A DNA stretch of 64,000 nt, from contig NZ_SSND01000003.1 in NCBI RefSeq assembly GCF_004799285.1, positions 124,001 to 188,000 on the forward strand. The letters are read 5' to 3'. Each line of letters begins with the position of its first letter. The stretch's first letter is position 1. Shown one piece after another: positions 62,297 to 64,000 of this stretch. Origin of the DNA: Aliigemmobacter aestuarii (GTDB lineage Bacteria > Pseudomonadota > Alphaproteobacteria > Rhodobacterales > Rhodobacteraceae). The notes beneath the pieces are model-generated. The model ran no database searches, had not been told where the DNA came from, and worked only from the letters and a program-made list of their open reading frames with translations. Position numbers and translations under genes: made by a program.

Positions 62297-63640
62297 CTAG
62301 GCCTGCCCGGCCAGCCAGCCCGCGAAGGCCTCTTTCGCGCGGTCGGTATAGGCCTTGTAGCGGTCCTTCCGGCCCTTGCGCCCGCCCTTGGCGTCGATCG
62401 GCGGGAACAGGCCGAAGTTCACGTTCATCGGCTGGAAGGTCTTTGCCTCGGCCCCGCCGGTGATATGGGTGATCAGCGCGCCCATGGCGGTTTCGGGGGG
62501 CGGCGGCGGCAGGTCGCGCCCGGCCAGTTCCGCAGCCGCCATCCGCCCCGCCAGTAGCCCCATCGCGGCACTTTCGACATAGCCCTCGACCCCCGTCACC
62601 TGACCGGCAAAGCGGATATGGGGCCGCGAGCGCAGGCGCATCCGGTCATCCAGCAGCGTGGGTGAATTGATGAAAGTGTTGCGGTGAATGCCGCCCAACC
62701 GGGCGAACGACGCGTTCTCAAGGCCAGGGATCATCTTGAAAACAGAAGTTTGTGCGCCGTACTTCATCTTGGTCTGGAAGCCCACGATGTTGTAGAGCGT
62801 ACCCAGCTTGTTGTCGCGCCTCAGCTGGACAACGGCATAGGGCTTGTCGCCCGGACGGTGTGCATTGGTCAGGCCCACGGGCTTCATCGGCCCGTGCCGC
62901 AGCGTCTCGCGTCCGCGTTCGGCCATCACCTCGATCGGCAGGCAACCGTCGAAATAGCCCGCCGTCTCGCCCTCGTGGAACTCGGTCTTGTCGGCGGCCA
63001 GCAGCGCGTCGATGAAGGCCTCGTATTGAGCGCGGTCCATCGGGCAGTTCAGATAGGCGGTGCGCTCCTCCTCCGTCTCGCCCTTGTCATAGCGCGACTG
63101 CCGCCAGGCCACCGACATGTCCACCGTCTCGGCATAGACGATGGGGGCGATGGCGTCGAAGAAGGCAAGGCTTTCGGCCCCGGTGGCGGTGCGGATGCTT
63201 TCAGCCAGCGCAGGGCTTGTCAGCGGACCGGTGGCAAGGATCCAGTGCCCGTCGTCTGGAAGCTCGGTCACTTCTTCATAAGATGTGGAAATCAACGGAT
63301 GCGCTTTCAGCCGTGCGGTCACCGCGGCGGCGAAAGGGTCGCGGTCCACGGCCAGCGCACCGCCCGCCGGCAGCTTGTGTTCGCGCGCCGTGCGCATGAT
63401 CAGCCCGCCCGCGGCGCCCATTTCCCAATGCAGAAGGCCCACGGCGTTGCGTTCGTCATCGTCCGACCGGAAGGAATTGGAACAGACCATTTCCGCGAAA
63501 TCGCCCGTCCTGTGGGCGAAAGTGCCCACCTTCGGCCGCATCTCGTGGATCACCACGCGGCATCCGGCCTCGGCGGCCTGCCAGGCGGCCTCGGACCCGG
63601 CCATGCCGCCGCCCACGATGTGCAGAATCCTCTCCGCCAA
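62297..63640 (-). CDS. trmFO: tRNA (uracil-5-)-methyltransferase TrmFO
   Basis: This 447-aa FAD/folate-dependent enzyme makes 5-methyluridine at position 54 of tRNA. The FAD motif is [13 protein letters not shown] (about 9-21), followed by [28 protein letters not shown] and [20 protein letters not shown]. The TTG at 63640 has AAGGGG at better spacing than the TTG at 63646. It forms an operon with gluQRS. Confidence 0.94.
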   Translation of the reverse strand: MAERILHIVGGGMAGSEAAWQAAEAGCRVVIHEMRPKVGTFAHRTGDFAEMVCSNSFRSDDDERNAVGLLHWEMGAAGGLIMRTAREHKLPAGGALAVDRDPFAAAVTARLKAHPLISTSYEEVTELPDDGHWILATGPLTSPALAESIRTATGAESLAFFDAIAPIVYAETVDMSVAWRQSRYDKGETEEERTAYLNCPMDRAQYEAFIDALLAADKTEFHEGETAGYFDGCLPIEVMAERGRETLRHGPMKPVGLTNAHRPGDKPYAVVQLRRDNKLGTLYNIVGFQTKMKYGAQTSVFKMIPGLENASFARLGGIHRNTFINSPTLLDDRMRLRSRPHIRFAGQVTGVEGYVESAAMGLLAGRMAAAELAGRDLPPPPPETAMGALITHITGGAEAKTFQPMNVNFGLFPPIDAKGGRKGRKDRYKAYTDRAKEAFAGWLAGQA

Positions 63641-63645
63641 GCCCA

Positions 63646-63705
63646 AGCCCCTTCAACCTGATCCAAATACCCTCGGGGGGTCCGGGGGGCAGACAGCCCC
63701 CCGGC
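63646..63705. repeat. Dispersed GC-rich intergenic repeat, copy 3 (inverted)
   Basis: Read on the minus strand it has GGGGGGC-TGTCT-GCCCCCC, then GGACCCCCCGAGGGTATTTGG, then ATCAGGTTGAAGGGGC, matching copies at 34805-34847 and 37479-37545. It lies directly in front of trmFO, and its AAGGGG serves as the trmFO ribosome-binding site. Confidence 0.7.
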
Positions 63706-63729
63706 CTTTTTCCGTCCCGCGATGTAGCC

Positions 63730-64000
63730 TCAGCCCCCGCGCTTGAAAAGGGCCGTGCGCTGTGCGGCGACAAACCCCTCGGGGTCGCGGATGTCGATCC
63801 CAAGCGCGGCGGCCTTGTCGAAGAACCCCCGCGCGGGCATTCCCCCGGCCAGACGCCCTTCGCAAAGCGCCGCGCGCAAGGGCGCGCCGCGCTCCGCATC
63901 CGCCTCCATCAGCGCCTCAAGGGCTGCCGTCAGCTCCGCCATGCGCCACCCCAGATCGCGGGCCAGCTGGCCATAGGTCACGGTCCGGCCCTCGGCGGCC
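63730..64000 (-). CDS. Small conserved protein, 5' part outside the window
   Basis: The minus-strand frame is open to the window end (AAEGRT before VTYGQLARDLGWRM) and continues to LFKRGG at 63730. Segments such as LTAALEALMEADAERGAPLRA, CEGRLAGGMPARGFFDKAA and IRDPEGFVA look conserved; I recall such a protein in Rhodobacteraceae without a known role. GTG 63981 could be a start, but the frame upstream is equally protein-like. Confidence 0.6.
   Translation of the reverse strand, partial: AAEGRTVTYGQLARDLGWRMAELTAALEALMEADAERGAPLRAALCEGRLAGGMPARGFFDKAAALGIDIRDPEGFVAAQRTALFKRGG

Overview
The window looks like a chromosomal segment of an alphaproteobacterium of the family Rhodobacteraceae (Rhodobacter/Paracoccus/roseobacter type). 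The evidence is high G+C, the gene order nuoN-birA-coaX-rnj, the order NDUFA12-mlaD-DUF2155-aat-accC-accB, a pcaQ/pcaDCHGB operon, an fdsGBA formate dehydrogenase, a GapR homologue, and several small proteins that I associate with this group. I see no insertion sequence, prophage, CRISPR array or rRNA. One tRNA gene (Thr, anticodon TGT) lies at 55173-55248.

Layout. 1-4446 (+): end of the complex I operon (nuoN, cut by the window start), biotin ligase, type III pantothenate kinase and RNase J. 4539-9508 (-): prfC, an orphan methyltransferase/P-loop kinase pair and a DEAD-box helicase with a long Arg/Asp-rich tail. 9573-14492: divergent pcaQ and pcaDCHGB, for protocatechuate cleavage in the beta-ketoadipate pathway. 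14727-20623: NAD-dependent formate dehydrogenase fdsG-B-A-fdhD-fdsD behind a promoter with nested palindromes. 20839-22850: clpP and clpX. 22970-24296 (+) and 24313-26844 (-): complex I accessory protein, MlaD, a DUF2155 protein, aat, accC and accB.

27166-40333 is the most distinctive region. It encodes a complete reductive pyrimidine degradation route: preT-preA (dihydropyrimidine dehydrogenase), beta-ureidopropionase and dihydropyrimidinase, together with a four-gene ABC importer. Two RutR-like TetR regulators accompany it, and palindromes matching the RutR operator lie in front of the hydrolase operon. It also holds an RTX protein, two very small unannotated ORFs, a quadruple CGTACG palindrome cluster and several short tandem repeats.

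40456-46369 (+): an XRE/ScfR-type regulator, then a CrbS-like transporter-histidine kinase with a separate receiver protein, then an orphan FliM/FliN-like protein. 46502-48844 (-): an MBL-fold/YeeE/YeeE/DUF442 sulfur operon with a BigR-like palindrome upstream. 49022-53356: a DksA-like protein, small proteins, an enoyl-CoA hydratase fused to a degenerate dehydrogenase domain, GapR, and a sulfotransferase-like protein. 53463-55121: an iron-type ABC permease. 55442-60201 (-): a putative five-gene operon Lrp, GcvT/DmdA-like folate enzyme, OsmC, ECHDC3-like crotonase and acyl-CoA synthetase. 60415-64000: an LLM flavin oxidoreductase, gluQRS, trmFO and a truncated small ORF.

For many genes the start was moved inside the longest open frame, guided by Shine-Dalgarno spacing, stop/start overlap and family length. 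All functional calls come from reading motifs; no database search was possible.
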